A DNA stretch of 64,000 nt from Phytobacter ursingii (GCA_901456055.1 CABDWT010000004.1:1-64000), one strand, 5' to 3'; shown: positions 43,409-54,529, counted from the first letter of the stretch. The notes: generated by a model from the sequence alone, not told the origin. Translations and numbers: made by a program.

Positions 43409-44425
43409 TTGAAAAAGGTCAGCATCATTGATGTCGCTAAACTGGCGGGCGTTTCGGTTTCAACCGTCTCTCTGGTGCTGCGCCAGAAGGGGAAAATCTC
43501 CGACGCCACCATCGAAAGAGTGCAGTCGGCTATCAATGAGCTGGGATATGTGCACAATATTGCAGCCGCAAACCTGCGCGCCAATACTTCAAACCTCATC
43601 GGCCTGATCCTGCGCGATTTCAGCGACAGCTTTTCCATCAAAGTGATGGCGAGTATTGTTCAGGAGCTTGAACGTCAAGGCTATATGGTCTTCCTGGGCC
43701 AGCCACTCGATGACAACGAACACCTTGAACGCTGCCTGCTCTCTTTCAAGCAACAGGGCGTGGCGGGAGTCATTTATCTCTCCTCAGATACCCTAAACCC
43801 GCACTTACCGGAAAAGATCAGCCAGTGTCCGCTGCCGCTGGTGGTGGTGTCGCAGTCGCAACCTGCGGAAAGTTGCAATCTGGTGATGCGCGACAGCCGC
43901 CAGGCCGCCAGCCTGGCGACGCGCTATCTCATTGAACGCGGGCACCGAAACATTGCCTATATCGGCGGTCTGGAAAAAGACCTGGTACGGCATCAGCGTT
44001 TGTTGGGCGTACACAGCGCGCTCAGACAGTACGGCATGGCGCTGCGTGATGAAAACACACCTGCCTGCAGTGAATCGACCGAATCAGCGAGCCTGGCGAC
44101 TCGCCATCTGCTGGAGAAAAACAATACCATCACCGCCCTGCTGTGCCATTCGCCCAACGCAGTGATTGGCTCCATCAGCGGTATCCATCAGGTGGGCCGC
44201 ACCATCGGTAAAGATGTCTTCCTGACACAGCAGGTGGCGCTGATTGGCTTCGAGGATATGCTCCACGTAAATCTCACCTCCCCCTCTTTCACGTATGTCT
44301 CGTCTGCCAGCGAAGAGGCGGGCCGACAGGCTGCGGGACTGATAATACGTAAGCTGAAAGAACCAGATTTGCTGACGCAGACCATTACCCTTTCCGGGCA
44401 ACTGGTGGTGAGAGAGTCCGCATAG
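43409..44425 (+). CDS. LacI-family regulator, MalI-like
   Basis: 338-aa repressor. The N-terminal LacI HTH (I-D-V-A-K-L-A-G-V-S-V-S-T-V-S-L-V-L, about residues 5-22) and the hinge helix (NIAAANLRANTSN, about 49-61) are followed by a periplasmic-binding-protein-like effector domain. The recognition-helix sequence VSVSTVSLVL matches MalI. It starts with TTG at 43409, supported by CAGGGAG 6 nt upstream. It very likely controls the upstream EIICB gene through the AACGTT operator. Confidence 0.9.
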   Translation: MKKVSIIDVAKLAGVSVSTVSLVLRQKGKISDATIERVQSAINELGYVHNIAAANLRANTSNLIGLILRDFSDSFSIKVMASIVQELERQGYMVFLGQPLDDNEHLERCLLSFKQQGVAGVIYLSSDTLNPHLPEKISQCPLPLVVVSQSQPAESCNLVMRDSRQAASLATRYLIERGHRNIAYIGGLEKDLVRHQRLLGVHSALRQYGMALRDENTPACSESTESASLATRHLLEKNNTITALLCHSPNAVIGSISGIHQVGRTIGKDVFLTQQVALIGFEDMLHVNLTSPSFTYVSSASEEAGRQAAGLIIRKLKEPDLLTQTITLSGQLVVRESA

Positions 44426-44625
44426 AAAAGTGGGTCTTACCGGAATGTACCGTGACGTTACCGCGCGGTGCTGGTCGCTATGCCAGGATCTGATCAGATA
44501 AGCGAGTTGTCGCGCTCAACAGGCGAGCTTGTACTTTTCCCCGCGAATTTCAGATAACAGGTAGATAATGATGTCTGCGTCGCGTTTTATACTTCCCGTT
44601 TTACGCAGGGAAACAGAAACTTATC

Positions 44626-45150
44626 ATGCCCACGATTATCACCCACGCCGCCGTTCCACTGTGCCTTGGCTTAGGTCTTGGCAGCAAAACCATTCCCCCA
44701 CGCCTGTTACTGGCGGGTGTCGCCCTGGCGATGTTGCCGGATGCCGATGTACTGGCATTCAAATTTGGCGTGGCGTACGGCAATATTTTTGGACATCGCG
44801 GCTTCACCCATTCGCTGCTGTTCGCTTTTGTGGTGCCAATTCTGGTGACATGGCTGGGGCGACGCTGGCTTAACGCCAGCCTGATGCGCTGCTGGGCCTT
44901 TTTAACCGTCACATTGTTGTCGCACAGTGTGCTGGATTCTATTACCAGCGGCGGGAAAGGGGTTGGCTGGCTTTGGCCATGGTCAGATGAACGTTTTCTG
45001 GCTCCCTGGCAGGTGATTAAAGCCGCGCCGTTTGCCCTGTCGCGATATATGACCCCTTACGGGCATCAGGTGATTATTTCGGAACTGCTGTGGGTGTGGT
45101 TGCCGGGGGTCGTTGTGATGGGCGTGTTGTGGCACTGGCGCAGACGTTGA
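44626..45150 (+). CDS. ybcI: YbcI, membrane-bound metal-dependent hydrolase family (DUF457)
   Basis: 174-aa inner-membrane protein with about four membrane segments and the conserved polar residues of the family: H7 in ITHA, D45/D47 in LPDADVLAF, H63-R-G-F-T-H68 and H105-x-x-x-D109 in LSHSVLDSIT. These form a putative metal site like that of YdjM/LexA-regulated relatives. Biochemical role unproven. Position between ybcJ and cysS agrees with E. coli. Confidence 0.92.
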   Translation: MPTIITHAAVPLCLGLGLGSKTIPPRLLLAGVALAMLPDADVLAFKFGVAYGNIFGHRGFTHSLLFAFVVPILVTWLGRRWLNASLMRCWAFLTVTLLSHSVLDSITSGGKGVGWLWPWSDERFLAPWQVIKAAPFALSRYMTPYGHQVIISELLWVWLPGVVVMGVLWHWRRR

Positions 45151-45189
45151 TGTTAAGCATCGTTCGCCCCAGCGTTGTGCAAACCCGTA

Positions 45190-45265
45190 GCCCCGGCCAG
45201 CGACAGCGCCGCCGGGGAATATCCCGGATGGCGGCGTAAGCGCCTTATCCGGACTACATCTCCCT
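45190..45265. repeat. REP/BIME element
   Basis: GCCGCCGGGGAATATCCCGG, then ATGGCGGCGTAAGCGCCTTATCCGG split across the element, is typical of paired enterobacterial REP palindromes. It lies between the convergent ybcI and cysS genes and probably stabilises both 3' ends. Confidence 0.7.
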
Positions 45266-45283
45266 CTGGGTAACGAGGAAAAA

Positions 45284-46669
45284 CTACTTACGACGCCAGG
45301 TGGTACCCTGCGGGCCATCTTCCAGCACGATACCCATCTCGTTGAGACGATCACGCGCCGCATCGGCCGCCGCCCAGTCCTTCGCTTTACGCGCATCCAG
45401 ACGCTGTTGAATCAACGCTTCAATCTCAGCCACTTCGCCATCATCGGCCTGCGCACCGCTTTGCAGGAACGCATCAGGTTCCTGCTCCAGCAGCCCCAGC
45501 ACCGAAGCGAGCTTACGCAGATGAGAGGCCAGCGCATTCGCCGCCTGCATATCTTCTGATTTCAGGCGGTTCACTTCACGGGCCATATCGAACAAAACGG
45601 AATACGCTTCCGGCGTGTTGAAGTCATCATTCATCACCTCAACAAAGCGCGATTCAAACGCCTCGCCGCCAGCCGCCGCGACAGACTTATCGGTGCCACG
45701 CAGCGCGGTATACAGACGCTCCAGCGCTGAACGAGCCTGCTTGAGGTTCTCCTCGCTGTAGTTCAACTGGCTGCGATAGTGGCCTGACATCAGGAAGTAG
45801 CGAATGGTCTCGGCGTCGTAATATTTCAGCACATCACGCACGGTAAAGAAGTTGCCCAATGATTTGGACATCTTCTCACGATCCACCATCACCATGCCGG
45901 AGTGCATCCAGTAATTCACATATTCGCCGTCATGGGCGCAGGTAGATTGAGCAATTTCGTTTTCATGGTGCGGGAACATCAGGTCCGAACCGCCGCCGTG
46001 AATATCGAAATGATTACCCAACTGTTTGCAGTTCATCGCGGAACATTCAATGTGCCAGCCCGGACGCCCTTCGCCCCACGGAGAAGTCCAGCTCGGCTCG
46101 CCAGGCTTTGACATCTTCCACAGAACGAAGTCCATCGGATTACGCTTCACATCCACGACGTCCACACGGGCGCCCGCCTGCAGCTGATCGAGATCCTGGC
46201 GCGACAACTGACCATAATTCGGATCCGTCGGCACAGAGAACATGACATCGCCGTTATCCGCCACATAGGCGTGACCACGGACGATTAACTGTTCAGTGAT
46301 TTCGATGATCTCATGGATATGGTGCGTCGCACGCGGCTCCATGTCCGGGCGCAGAATATTAAGCGCATCAAAATCTTTGTGCATTTCCGCGATCATTCTG
46401 TCGACCAGCGCCACAAAGCTTTCGCCGTTTTCATTGGCGCGTTTGATAATTTTATCGTCGATATCGGTGATATTACGCACGTATTTCAGCTTATAGCCGA
46501 TAAAACGCAGGTAGCGGGCCACCACATCAAACGCGACGAAAGTACGGCCATGACCGATATGACAGAGATCGTAAACAGTGATACCACACACGTACATGCC
46601 GACTTCCCCGGCATGGATAGGTTTGAATTCCTCTTTTTGGCGCGTCAGTGTATTGAAGATTTTTAACAT
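45284..46669 (-). CDS. cysS: Cysteinyl-tRNA synthetase
   Basis: 461-aa class I synthetase, near identical in plan to E. coli CysS. The HIGH-like motif CHIGHGR is near residues 36-42 and KMSKS near 266-270. Zinc ligands are C28 (YVCGITVYD), C209 (HIECSAM) and H234/E238 (FPHHENE). It charges tRNA-Cys. The start at 46669 ([15 protein letters not shown]) equals the E. coli start; a 4-residue upstream extension is possible but unlikely. Divergent from ppiB. Confidence 0.97.
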   Translation of the reverse strand: MLKIFNTLTRQKEEFKPIHAGEVGMYVCGITVYDLCHIGHGRTFVAFDVVARYLRFIGYKLKYVRNITDIDDKIIKRANENGESFVALVDRMIAEMHKDFDALNILRPDMEPRATHHIHEIIEITEQLIVRGHAYVADNGDVMFSVPTDPNYGQLSRQDLDQLQAGARVDVVDVKRNPMDFVLWKMSKPGEPSWTSPWGEGRPGWHIECSAMNCKQLGNHFDIHGGGSDLMFPHHENEIAQSTCAHDGEYVNYWMHSGMVMVDREKMSKSLGNFFTVRDVLKYYDAETIRYFLMSGHYRSQLNYSEENLKQARSALERLYTALRGTDKSVAAAGGEAFESRFVEVMNDDFNTPEAYSVLFDMAREVNRLKSEDMQAANALASHLRKLASVLGLLEQEPDAFLQSGAQADDGEVAEIEALIQQRLDARKAKDWAAADAARDRLNEMGIVLEDGPQGTTWRRK

Positions 46670-46843
46670 CGAAGATTCCATGTAGACGTGTGTGGACCGG
46701 AAAAACGCATATATTACCCGTAATTCAATCCCGAAGCAGCACTGATTGCAAGGTGATCGCGGCAGCAGGTTATGCTATAACAGGCGACTATCACTGACCC
46801 ATAGTCGGGTCTGCGCACCACTCTACCGGAACAGGATGCAAAA

Positions 46844-47338
46844 ATGGTTACTTTCCACACTAATCACGGCGACATCGTAATCAAAACTTTTGATGATAAA
46901 GCGCCTGAAACAGTTAAAAACTTCCTGGACTATTGCCGTGAAGGTTTTTACAACAACACCATTTTCCACCGTGTCATTAATGGCTTTATGATCCAGGGCG
47001 GCGGCTTCGAGCCGGGCATGCATCAGAAAGCAACCAAAGACCAGATCAAAAACGAAGCCAACAACGGCCTGAAAAACACCCGTGGCACGCTGGCCATGGC
47101 GCGTACTCAGGCTCCGCACTCTGCAACCGCACAGTTCTTTATCAACGTCGTAGATAACGACTTCCTGAACTTCTCTGGCGAAAGCCTGCAGGGTTGGGGC
47201 TACTGTGTGTTTGCCGAAGTGGTTGAAGGCATGGACGTGGTAGATAAAATCAAAGCCGTTCCTACCGGCCGCAGCGGTATGCATCAGGACGTGCCGAAAG
47301 AAGATGTGGTGATTGAAAGCGTGACCGTTAGCGAGTAA
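46844..47338 (+). CDS. ppiB: Cytoplasmic peptidyl-prolyl cis-trans isomerase B
   Basis: 164-aa cyclophilin with the catalytic Arg and binding motifs [15 protein letters not shown] (about residues 42-56), L-A-M-A-R near 85-89 and Q-F-F-I-N near 97-101. No signal peptide, unlike PpiA. lpxH starts 2 nt after the stop, so the two are coupled as in E. coli. Confidence 0.97.
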   Translation: MVTFHTNHGDIVIKTFDDKAPETVKNFLDYCREGFYNNTIFHRVINGFMIQGGGFEPGMHQKATKDQIKNEANNGLKNTRGTLAMARTQAPHSATAQFFINVVDNDFLNFSGESLQGWGYCVFAEVVEGMDVVDKIKAVPTGRSGMHQDVPKEDVVIESVTVSE

Positions 47339-47340
47339 TC

Positions 47341-48066
47341 GTGGCGACACTTTTTATCGCAGACCTTCATCTGCAAACAGAAGAACCGGCGATCACCGCC
47401 GGTTTTCTGCGTTTTTTGACAGGCACAGCCCGCCAGGCTGACGCGCTCTATATTTTGGGCGACCTGTTCGAAGCCTGGATTGGCGACGACGACCCCACTC
47501 CCCTTCATCGCGAGATCGCCGCCGCCATCAAGGCGCTGGTCGACAGTGGCGTTCCCTGCTACTTCATCCACGGCAATCGCGACTTCCTGCTTGGCAAGCG
47601 CTTTGCACGCGAAAGCGGCATGCAGCTCCTGCCGGAAGAAAAAGTGCTCGATCTGTATGGTCGCAAGGTGCTGATTATGCACGGCGATACGCTCTGCACC
47701 GATGATGCAGGCTATCAGGCGTTTCGCGCCAAAGTCCACAAGCCCTGGCTCCAGACGCTGTTTCTTGCCCTGCCGCTGTTTGTTCGCCAACGTATCGCTG
47801 CAAAAATGCGGGCGAGTAGCAAAGCTGCCAACAGCAGTAAATCGCTGGCCATTATGGACGTGAACCCGCAGGCTGTCGTTGCCGCGCTGGAAAGACATCA
47901 GGTTCAGTGCCTGATCCACGGTCACACCCACCGCCCGGACGTACACGAGCTTATCGCAAACAGCAAACCCGCCCGTCGTGTGGTATTAGGGGCCTGGCAC
48001 AGCGAAGGATCGATGGTGAAAGTGACCGCAGACAACGTCGAGTTAATCCCTTTTCCGTTCGGATAA
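47341..48066 (+). CDS. lpxH: UDP-2,3-diacylglucosamine pyrophosphatase
   Basis: 241-aa metallophosphoesterase of the lipid A pathway. It hydrolyses UDP-2,3-diacylglucosamine to lipid X at the inner membrane surface. Metal ligands are visible: D8 and H10 (IADLHLQ), D41 (LGDLFEAW), N79 (GNRD), H114 (MHGDTL) and H195/H197 (HGHTHRPD). It starts with GTG 2 nt after ppiB. Essential gene in Enterobacteriaceae. Confidence 0.96.
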   Translation: MATLFIADLHLQTEEPAITAGFLRFLTGTARQADALYILGDLFEAWIGDDDPTPLHREIAAAIKALVDSGVPCYFIHGNRDFLLGKRFARESGMQLLPEEKVLDLYGRKVLIMHGDTLCTDDAGYQAFRAKVHKPWLQTLFLALPLFVRQRIAAKMRASSKAANSSKSLAIMDVNPQAVVAALERHQVQCLIHGHTHRPDVHELIANSKPARRVVLGAWHSEGSMVKVTADNVELIPFPFG

Positions 48067-48120
48067 TTTGAGCCGCTGGATGATCATGCATCGACACAGC
48101 GGATTGCAGCACTCATCGCT

Positions 48121-48136
48121 ACGCAACCGTTTTCCT
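48121..48136. promoter_or_regulatory. PurR operator of purEK
   Basis: ACGCAACCGTTTTCCT matches the PurR consensus palindrome (ACGCAAACGTTTTCGT), 75 bp before the purE start, the same position as in E. coli. It predicts hypoxanthine/guanine-dependent repression. Confidence 0.88.
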
Positions 48137-48210
48137 TGCCCATTTTCCGTGCTATTCTTTGTGCCCTCAAAAGCTGTCCGTAGTCGCACCCACAGGAGTT
48201 TTCTTAACGC

Positions 48211-48720
48211 ATGTCTTCTGCTAACCAACCGGCGCGTATCGCCATTGTCATGGGATCGAAAAGCGATTGGGCGACCATGCAGTTCGCCACCGAAATTCTC
48301 GATATCCTGAATGTCCCGCACCACGTTGAAGTCGTCTCCGCTCACCGCACGCCCGATAAACTGTTCAGCTTTGCCGAAAGCGCCGAAGAGAATGGTTTCC
48401 AGGTGATCATTGCGGGTGCTGGCGGCGCGGCGCATCTGCCGGGGATGATTGCAGCGAAAACCTTAGTGCCGGTGCTGGGTGTGCCGGTACAGAGCGCCGC
48501 GCTGAGCGGTGTGGATAGCCTCTACTCCATCGTCCAGATGCCGCGCGGTATTCCGGTCGGTACGCTGGCCATCGGCAAAGCAGGGGCCGCGAATGCCGCC
48601 TTGTTGGCCGCGCAAATCCTGGCGCAGCACGACGCCGAACTGCATCAGCGCCTGGCCGAGTTCCGTCGCGCTCAGACCGACGAAGTGCTGGAAAACCCGG
48701 ATCCACGGGGTGCGGCATGA
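48211..48720 (+). CDS. purE: N5-carboxyaminoimidazole ribonucleotide mutase
   Basis: 169-aa class I PurE. It moves the carboxyl group from N5 to C4 of the imidazole in purine biosynthesis. [10 protein letters not shown] (about residues 13-22), SAHRTPDK with the catalytic His near 45, and [10 protein letters not shown] near 72-81 are diagnostic. CACAGGAG lies 11-18 nt before the ATG. It overlaps purK by 4 nt (ATGA). Confidence 0.97.
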   Translation: MSSANQPARIAIVMGSKSDWATMQFATEILDILNVPHHVEVVSAHRTPDKLFSFAESAEENGFQVIIAGAGGAAHLPGMIAAKTLVPVLGVPVQSAALSGVDSLYSIVQMPRGIPVGTLAIGKAGAANAALLAAQILAQHDAELHQRLAEFRRAQTDEVLENPDPRGAA

Positions 48721-49784
48721 AACAGGTTTGCATTTTAGGTAACGGTCAGCTTGGGCGTATGCTGCGCCAGGCAGGCGAACCACTGAGCATCGCCGTGTGG
48801 CCCGTGGGGCTGGATGCGGACCCGGAAGCCGTGCCGTTTGCCCGGAGCGTGATTACCGCTGAGATCGAACGCTGGCCGGAAACCGCCCTGACCCGCGAAC
48901 TGGCGCGTCACCCGGCATTTGTAAACCGCGATGTGTTCCCGATCATTGCTGACCGTCTGACACAGAAACAGCTGTTCGACAGACTCGGCCTTGCCACCGC
49001 ACCGTGGCAGTTGCTGGCCGACAAAAGCGAATGGCCTGCGGTTTTCAATACGCTGGGTGAACTGGCGATTGTCAAACGCCGCGTAGGCGGTTACGACGGT
49101 CGCGGTCAGTGGCGCCTGCGTGCAGGTGAAACGGAACAATTGCCGGATGACTGCTACGGCGAATGCATCGTTGAGCAGGGCATCAATTTTTCCGGTGAGG
49201 TATCGCTGGTGGGCGCCCGCGGCCATGACGGCAGCACAGTGTTCTATCCGCTGACTCACAACCTGCATCAGGACGGTATTCTGCGCACCAGCGTGGTATT
49301 TCCGCAGGCCGACATGCGCCAGCAACAGCAGGCGGAAAGCATGCTCTCTGCCATTATGCACGACCTGAATTATGTGGGCGTGATGGCGATGGAGTGCTTC
49401 GTGACGCCGGCAGGCTTGCTGATTAACGAACTGGCGCCGCGCGTGCACAATAGCGGCCATTGGACGCAGAACGGCGCCTCGATCAGCCAGTTTGAATTGC
49501 ATCTGCGTGCGGTGGTGGATTTACCGCTGCCGCCGCCGGTAGTCAACAGCCCGTCGGTGATGATTAACCTCATTGGTAGCGATTTGAATTATGACTGGCT
49601 GAAACTGCCGCTGGTGCATCTGCACTGGTACGACAAAGAGGTGCGCCCAGGCCGTAAGGTGGGGCATCTTAACCTGAACGACAGCGACACCGGCCGCCTG
49701 AGCGCGACGCTGGAAGCGCTGGTGCCTCTGCTGCCGCCGGAGTATGCCAGCGGTCTTGCCTGGGCGCAGGCGAAGCTTGCCTGA
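48717..49784 (+). CDS. purK: 5-(carboxyamino)imidazole ribonucleotide synthase
   Basis: 355-aa ATP-grasp enzyme that makes N5-CAIR from AIR, bicarbonate and ATP. The N-terminal [10 protein letters not shown] nucleotide site, [11 protein letters not shown] loop and [14 protein letters not shown] metal/substrate site are intact. Coupled to purE. The IS621-like element lies about 45 bp after the stop, in REP sequence, and does not disrupt the gene. Confidence 0.97.
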   Translation: MKQVCILGNGQLGRMLRQAGEPLSIAVWPVGLDADPEAVPFARSVITAEIERWPETALTRELARHPAFVNRDVFPIIADRLTQKQLFDRLGLATAPWQLLADKSEWPAVFNTLGELAIVKRRVGGYDGRGQWRLRAGETEQLPDDCYGECIVEQGINFSGEVSLVGARGHDGSTVFYPLTHNLHQDGILRTSVVFPQADMRQQQQAESMLSAIMHDLNYVGVMAMECFVTPAGLLINELAPRVHNSGHWTQNGASISQFELHLRAVVDLPLPPPVVNSPSVMINLIGSDLNYDWLKLPLVHLHWYDKEVRPGRKVGHLNLNDSDTGRLSATLEALVPLLPPEYASGLAWAQAKLA

Positions 49785-49794
49785 TAACTGAACC

Positions 49795-49830
49795 CGGCGG
49801 CGCTGCGCTTGCCGGGCTACAGAACCGTAG
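49795..49830. repeat. REP half-element left of the insertion
   Basis: CCCGGCGGCGCTGCGCTTGC and the following CGGGCTAC belong to a REP/BIME interrupted by the IS element. The other half is at 51119-51155. Joining the two at the AG/CT core restores one continuous BIME. Confidence 0.8.
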
Positions 49831-49944
49831 ATACTGTTAACGCCTGCAACTTTTTTATCTGCTGCAGTCGCTTCCGGCACCCGGATTTCAGCCATGACAA
49901 CCACAGCGCCACATGGCGCTGTCGCTTTTCCACCTGCTCTGCTC

Positions 49945-51118
<1,174 letters not shown>

Positions 51119-51155
51119 AGCCCGGATAAGGCGCGTGCGCCGCATCCGGGGATCC
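51119..51155. repeat. REP half-element right of the insertion
   Basis: AGCCCGGATAAGGCG..CGCCGCATCCGGG, the second half of the REP/BIME split by the IS621-like element. Confidence 0.8.
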
Positions 51156-51189
51156 AGGGGCAGCGCAATATTTACCGAATCACAAACGC

Positions 51190-51210
51190 AAAAAGGCCCC
51201 CGAAGGGGCC
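51190..51210 (-). terminator. Terminator of DUF1471 copy 1
   Basis: Stem GGCCCC / GGGGCC (51195-51200, 51205-51210) with a CGAA/TTCG tetraloop. On the minus strand it is followed by TTTTTG. The same hairpin follows copies 2 (52933-52946) and 3 (54438-54451). Confidence 0.8.
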
Positions 51211-51286
51211 AGAAGGATTTCTTTGAGGGCGGAACCGGCCGCCTTGCGGCGACCTGTCCGGCAGCTCCCTCTGCGACCATCCGGTC

Positions 51287-51496
51287 TTATTTGCTCAGTT
51301 CAGCGGTCATGTGAACAACGTTGTTCACGGTCGCTTCAGTAATTTTGTAAGACGCGCCTTCCTGCTGTGCCTGTGCGGCGATTTTTGCTTCTGCACCGTC
51401 AATGGTGGAGGCGCTGGCGCTCACGCTCTGGGCGAAAGCACCGAAGGACATCATGGAAAGAGCGGCAACTGCAACGAAAGTTTTGATGGATTTCAT
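51287..51496 (-). CDS. DUF1471 (YhcN/BhsA-like) exported protein, copy 1
   Basis: 69-aa precursor with a 22-residue signal peptide (MKSIKTFVAVAALSMMSFGAFA) and a minimal DUF1471 domain (I-D-G-A-E-A-K-I-A-A-Q-A ... G-A-S-Y-K-I-T-E-A-T-V). Members are small periplasmic or outer-membrane proteins induced by stress and affecting biofilm. AAGGAATACGACC lies before the ATG. One of three near-identical genes; this copy has Q where the others have H in A-Q-A-Q/H-Q-E-G. Confidence 0.85.
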   Translation of the reverse strand: MKSIKTFVAVAALSMMSFGAFAQSVSASASTIDGAEAKIAAQAQQEGASYKITEATVNNVVHMTAELSK

Positions 51497-51655
51497 GGTC
51501 GTATTCCTTAAGTTATTTTGTTCGTGATAGGGCGTTTTGCCCTGATGTGATAAATAATAGACCGACCATCGGGTGATGAAAATCTAAACTATTTGCCGAT
51601 AATGTTCAAAAAAATAGAACATGATTTGAACGTGTTTGTGGGGGGTGAATGCGGG

Positions 51656-51728
51656 GGGGTTGTAGCCCGGATAAGGCGTTTTACGCCGCATCCGGGAAGG
51701 AACCCGGCGGCGCGGTACTTGCCGGGTT
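51656..51728. repeat. REP/BIME element
   Basis: GTAGCCCGGATAAGGCGTTT followed by TACGCCGCATCCGGG and CCCGGCGGCGCGGTACTTGC; a typical REP pair at the 3' end of rhuM. Confidence 0.75.
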
Positions 51729-51733
51729 AAATG

Positions 51734-52762
51734 CTATTTCCCGGCCTTTGTTTCCCATTTGACCAATCCCGTAATATCTTTTTCACCCTCAGCCTCTTTC
51801 AGGCGACGTTGCTGCTCGGCAAATTGAACATATTCAGCCTGTGCTTTTTCGTCAGCGGCCTTCTTACTGACAGAACCCGCATCCTTTAACACCTCACGGT
51901 CGTTAAATTGCAGAAACTGATCCAACTTTATCTGCCAGTCATGCAGGAAAACCTGTTTGCGTCGGCGGGCCTGGTCTTCGGCAAAATCCAGCCACATATT
52001 GACCACACGATTGAGTTCGCCGATCTCTTCAGGATTGAGATAATTTTTGGCTACCGTAACATCGCTTTTGCGCACTTCTTCACTTTTGTAACTGGTCAAC
52101 CCCATATGCGGTTTACTGGCGTCAGCGCGTTGGTTGATGAGTTCCGCCGCAGTATGACCGGTGCAGGCAAAATGCAGTTTGTTCTGGATGGTTTGAAAAA
52201 AAAGCGTGGTCTCTTTGAGCGAAGGTTGATAGTCAGCGGCAAGGGCAAAGATCTCACGAACCCGTAAATAAACCCTGCGTTCACTGGCGCGGATATCGCG
52301 GATGCGTTCGAGCATCTCATCGAAATAATCAGGAACAGCTGAAGAACCCACGGGTGGATTTTTCAAACGCTCATCATCCATCACGAAACCTTTCACAAGG
52401 TATTCCTGAAGCGTTTGCGTTGCCCACTGGCGGAATTGCGTGCCTCGTATGGAACGGACGCGGTAGCCGACGGCGAGAATTAGCGGCAAACTAAAGAATT
52501 GAACATTATATGTTTTTCCATCGACGGCAGTTGTTCGGTAAAACCGAACAACTGAATTTTCGTCCAACTCTGCGTCGTCGAAGATATTCTTTATATGCCC
52601 ACTGATAGTGGATTTGGCTTTGCCATACAGGTCGCAAATCATTGCCTGAGAAAGCCAAAGAGTATCGTTCTCGAAGCGACATTCAATACGTACTTTCCCG
52701 TCGCCGCTGGTAAACATTAAGAATTCACCTGCGGGGGATTGGGTTAATTCTCCATTTGTCAT
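51734..52762 (-). CDS. rhuM: RhuM-family protein
   Basis: 342-aa protein of the RhuM family. It has an N-terminal KilA-N/Bro-like domain (about residues 15-130: W-L-S-Q-A-M-I-C-D-L-Y; S-V-V-R-F-Y-R-T-T-A-V-D-G-K-T-Y; L-P-L-I-L-A-V-G-Y-R-V-R-S) and a C-terminal part resembling Fic-associated RhuM proteins (Y-L-N-P-E-E-I-G-E-L-N-R-V-V-N). RhuM was named from Salmonella pathogenicity island 3, which is inserted at selC. Here selC lies about 5 kb away, which fits the same hotspot. Molecular function unproven; a toxin-like or DNA-binding role is possible. It sits between DUF1471 copies 1 and 2. Confidence 0.88.
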   Translation of the reverse strand: MTNGELTQSPAGEFLMFTSGDGKVRIECRFENDTLWLSQAMICDLYGKAKSTISGHIKNIFDDAELDENSVVRFYRTTAVDGKTYNVQFFSLPLILAVGYRVRSIRGTQFRQWATQTLQEYLVKGFVMDDERLKNPPVGSSAVPDYFDEMLERIRDIRASERRVYLRVREIFALAADYQPSLKETTLFFQTIQNKLHFACTGHTAAELINQRADASKPHMGLTSYKSEEVRKSDVTVAKNYLNPEEIGELNRVVNMWLDFAEDQARRRKQVFLHDWQIKLDQFLQFNDREVLKDAGSVSKKAADEKAQAEYVQFAEQQRRLKEAEGEKDITGLVKWETKAGK

Positions 52763-52932
52763 GCCACCTCCGAATCGCGAGCCGAATCTATCAAGTATGC
52801 CAGAAACACAGCCTGCGGTTCATTAGGTGAACAACTGATACGGGCATAACACCTATTGGCCGACAAGATACCTGCGCCGCATCCGGGAATCCCCCGGCAG
52901 CGCAATGCTTCCCAAATCGCAAACGCAAAAAA

Positions 52933-52946
52933 GCCCCCGAAAGGGC
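52933..52946 (-). terminator. Terminator of DUF1471 copy 2
   Basis: GCCCCC-GAAA-GGGC hairpin, followed on the minus strand by TTTTTTG. Confidence 0.7.
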
Positions 52947-53024
52947 CTGAAGGGTTGTCTTTGAGGGCGAAACCGGCCGCCTTGCGGCGACCTGTCCGGC
53001 AGTTCCCTCTGCGACCATCCGGTC

Positions 53025-53234
53025 TTATTTGCTCAGTTCAGCGGTCATATGAACAACGTTGTTCACGGTTGCTTCGGTAATTTTGTAAGACGCGCCTTCC
53101 TGATGGGCCTGTGCGGCGATTTTTGCTTCTGCGCCGTCAATGGTGGAGGCGCTGGCGCTCACGCTCTGGGCGAAAGCACCGAAGGACATCATGGAGAGAG
53201 CAGCAACTGCAACGAAAGTTTTGATGGATTTCAT
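53025..53234 (-). CDS. DUF1471 exported protein, copy 2
   Basis: 69-aa near-identical paralogue of the 51287 gene, differing in one residue (H for Q). Same 22-residue signal peptide, ribosome binding site, upstream about 140 bp and downstream terminator. The upstream similarity with copy 3 continues farther, to about 53465, than with copy 1. Confidence 0.85.
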   Translation of the reverse strand: MKSIKTFVAVAALSMMSFGAFAQSVSASASTIDGAEAKIAAQAHQEGASYKITEATVNNVVHMTAELSK

Positions 53235-53475
53235 GGTCGTATTCCTTAAGTTATTTTGTTCGTGATAGGGCGTGTTGCCCTGATGTGATAAATAATAGAC
53301 CGACCATCGGGTGATGAAAATCTAAACTATTTGCCGATAATATTCAAAAAAATAGAATATGATTTGAACGGTATTTGCGGGCGCTGGATGCAGGGGAAAG
53401 GGGGAAAACCACGTCGCTCCTCTCGGGCACTGAACCCCCGGTGTCGCTGCGCTAACCGGGGCTACGCACACACTT

Positions 53476-53784
53476 TCACTCTGCCAGCGGGCCCATTTCC
53501 CAGCCTTGATCCACCGACGAACGCGATGCGCACCACCCCAGCGGCAGGGCGGCGAGTTGCTCTATCGTCGGGTCGTGCTCAACAATACTCTGCAAACTCG
53601 CCAGGCAGGCATCATTGATATCCATGGCTTCTGGCTGGGCGGTGTGAAACTGCCAGCATCCATCATCGCTATCGTGCGTGACATAGACGATGACATCACC
53701 GTGGGTGAAAATATTCTTTCTGGCAATCACCGCGACATTCGGCGGATCGTTAAATTTCCATGCGGGAGTGTTTGTATTGCTCAT
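53476..53784 (-). CDS. Hypothetical cytoplasmic protein (DUF2185-like)
   Basis: 102-aa acidic protein. The pattern V-A-V-I-A-R-K-N-I-F-T-H-G-D-V-I-V-Y-V-T-H-D, then D-D-G-C-W-Q-F-H-T and L-A-S-L-Q-S-I-V-E-H-D-P-T-I, resembles DUF2185/immunity-type proteins (from memory, moderate confidence). No signal peptide. GAAAGGAAAAGCGCG lies before the ATG. It lies between DUF1471 copies 2 and 3; no matching toxin gene is seen nearby. Confidence 0.6.
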   Translation of the reverse strand: MSNTNTPAWKFNDPPNVAVIARKNIFTHGDVIVYVTHDSDDGCWQFHTAQPEAMDINDACLASLQSIVEHDPTIEQLAALPLGWCASRSSVDQGWEMGPLAE

Positions 53785-53929
53785 CGCGCTTTTCCTTTCT
53801 TATCTGGAAATCTTCCCGAACATGTACGTTCGCCTTACAGGTTGGGGCACACCATGCGTCTCTCGCGTGCGCCGCATCCGGGGAGCCGGCGACCGGGCTA
53901 TGTTCTTTACTGCTTATCCGCTACCAGCG

Positions 53930-54265
53930 TTATGGATTAGCGTATTCGAGGATTTCTTCGCCCATCAACGTGCAGTCATTAAGGAAGATAAACCGCATCC
54001 GATATTTGCCTTTATAGATATTTCCCCATACCTGCAATACATCGAAATATTGTGATTTATTTTCCGGGTTTTGGATTTTTGCCAGCGGGCTGACATGGTC
54101 ATCAATTTCCGCCCTGTCATCATTATCACGATAAAAGGCCAGCAGTTTTTTGGCTTCTGAAATGGCCTGTGGCTTACAGGTTTCGGCAGACTTTTTCTCA
54201 GCGGCGAATGACTGGAAAGATATTGCGAATAATAAAGATGCGACGAGGGCGATAACTGATTTCAT
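53930..54265 (-). CDS. Hypothetical exported protein
   Basis: 111-aa protein with a signal peptide (MKSVIALVASLLFAISFQSF, cleavage near A21/A22) and a soluble domain with two cysteines (about residues 29 and 97) that may pair in the periplasm. The start at 54265 is chosen at the signal peptide; seven upstream codons are open. No family recognised. It lies between copies 2 and 3 of the DUF1471 unit. Confidence 0.65.
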   Translation of the reverse strand: MKSVIALVASLLFAISFQSFAAEKKSAETCKPQAISEAKKLLAFYRDNDDRAEIDDHVSPLAKIQNPENKSQYFDVLQVWGNIYKGKYRMRFIFLNDCTLMGEEILEYANP

Positions 54266-54355
54266 TCTGAAGCGACCTTTTAACACATAAATGAGGGGGG
54301 CCTGTCGTCACCCACACAGGGTTAATAAGGTTACTCTATTTATAGACGTAAAAAA

Positions 54356-54420
54356 GCAGGCGTAGCCCGGATAAGGCGTTTACGCCGCATCCGGGAACCC
54401 GGCGGTGCAATATTTACCGG
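54356..54420. repeat. REP/BIME element
   Basis: GTAGCCCGGATAAGGCGTTT then ACGCCGCATCCGGGAACCCGG, same type as 51656-51728. Confidence 0.75.
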
Positions 54421-54437
54421 ATTACAAACGCAAAAAA

Positions 54438-54451
54438 GCCCCCGAAGGGGC
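54438..54451 (-). terminator. Terminator of DUF1471 copy 3
   Basis: GCCCCCGAAGGGGC hairpin, followed on the minus strand by a run of T. Confidence 0.75.
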
Positions 54452-54529
54452 CTGAAGGGTTGTTTTTGAGGGCGAACCTGGCCGCCTTGCGGCGACCTGT
54501 CCGGCAGCTCCCTCTGCGACCATCCGGTC

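Noticed and set aside
48735-49502. 255-codon open frame antisense to purK
   Set aside because: Shadow of purK.
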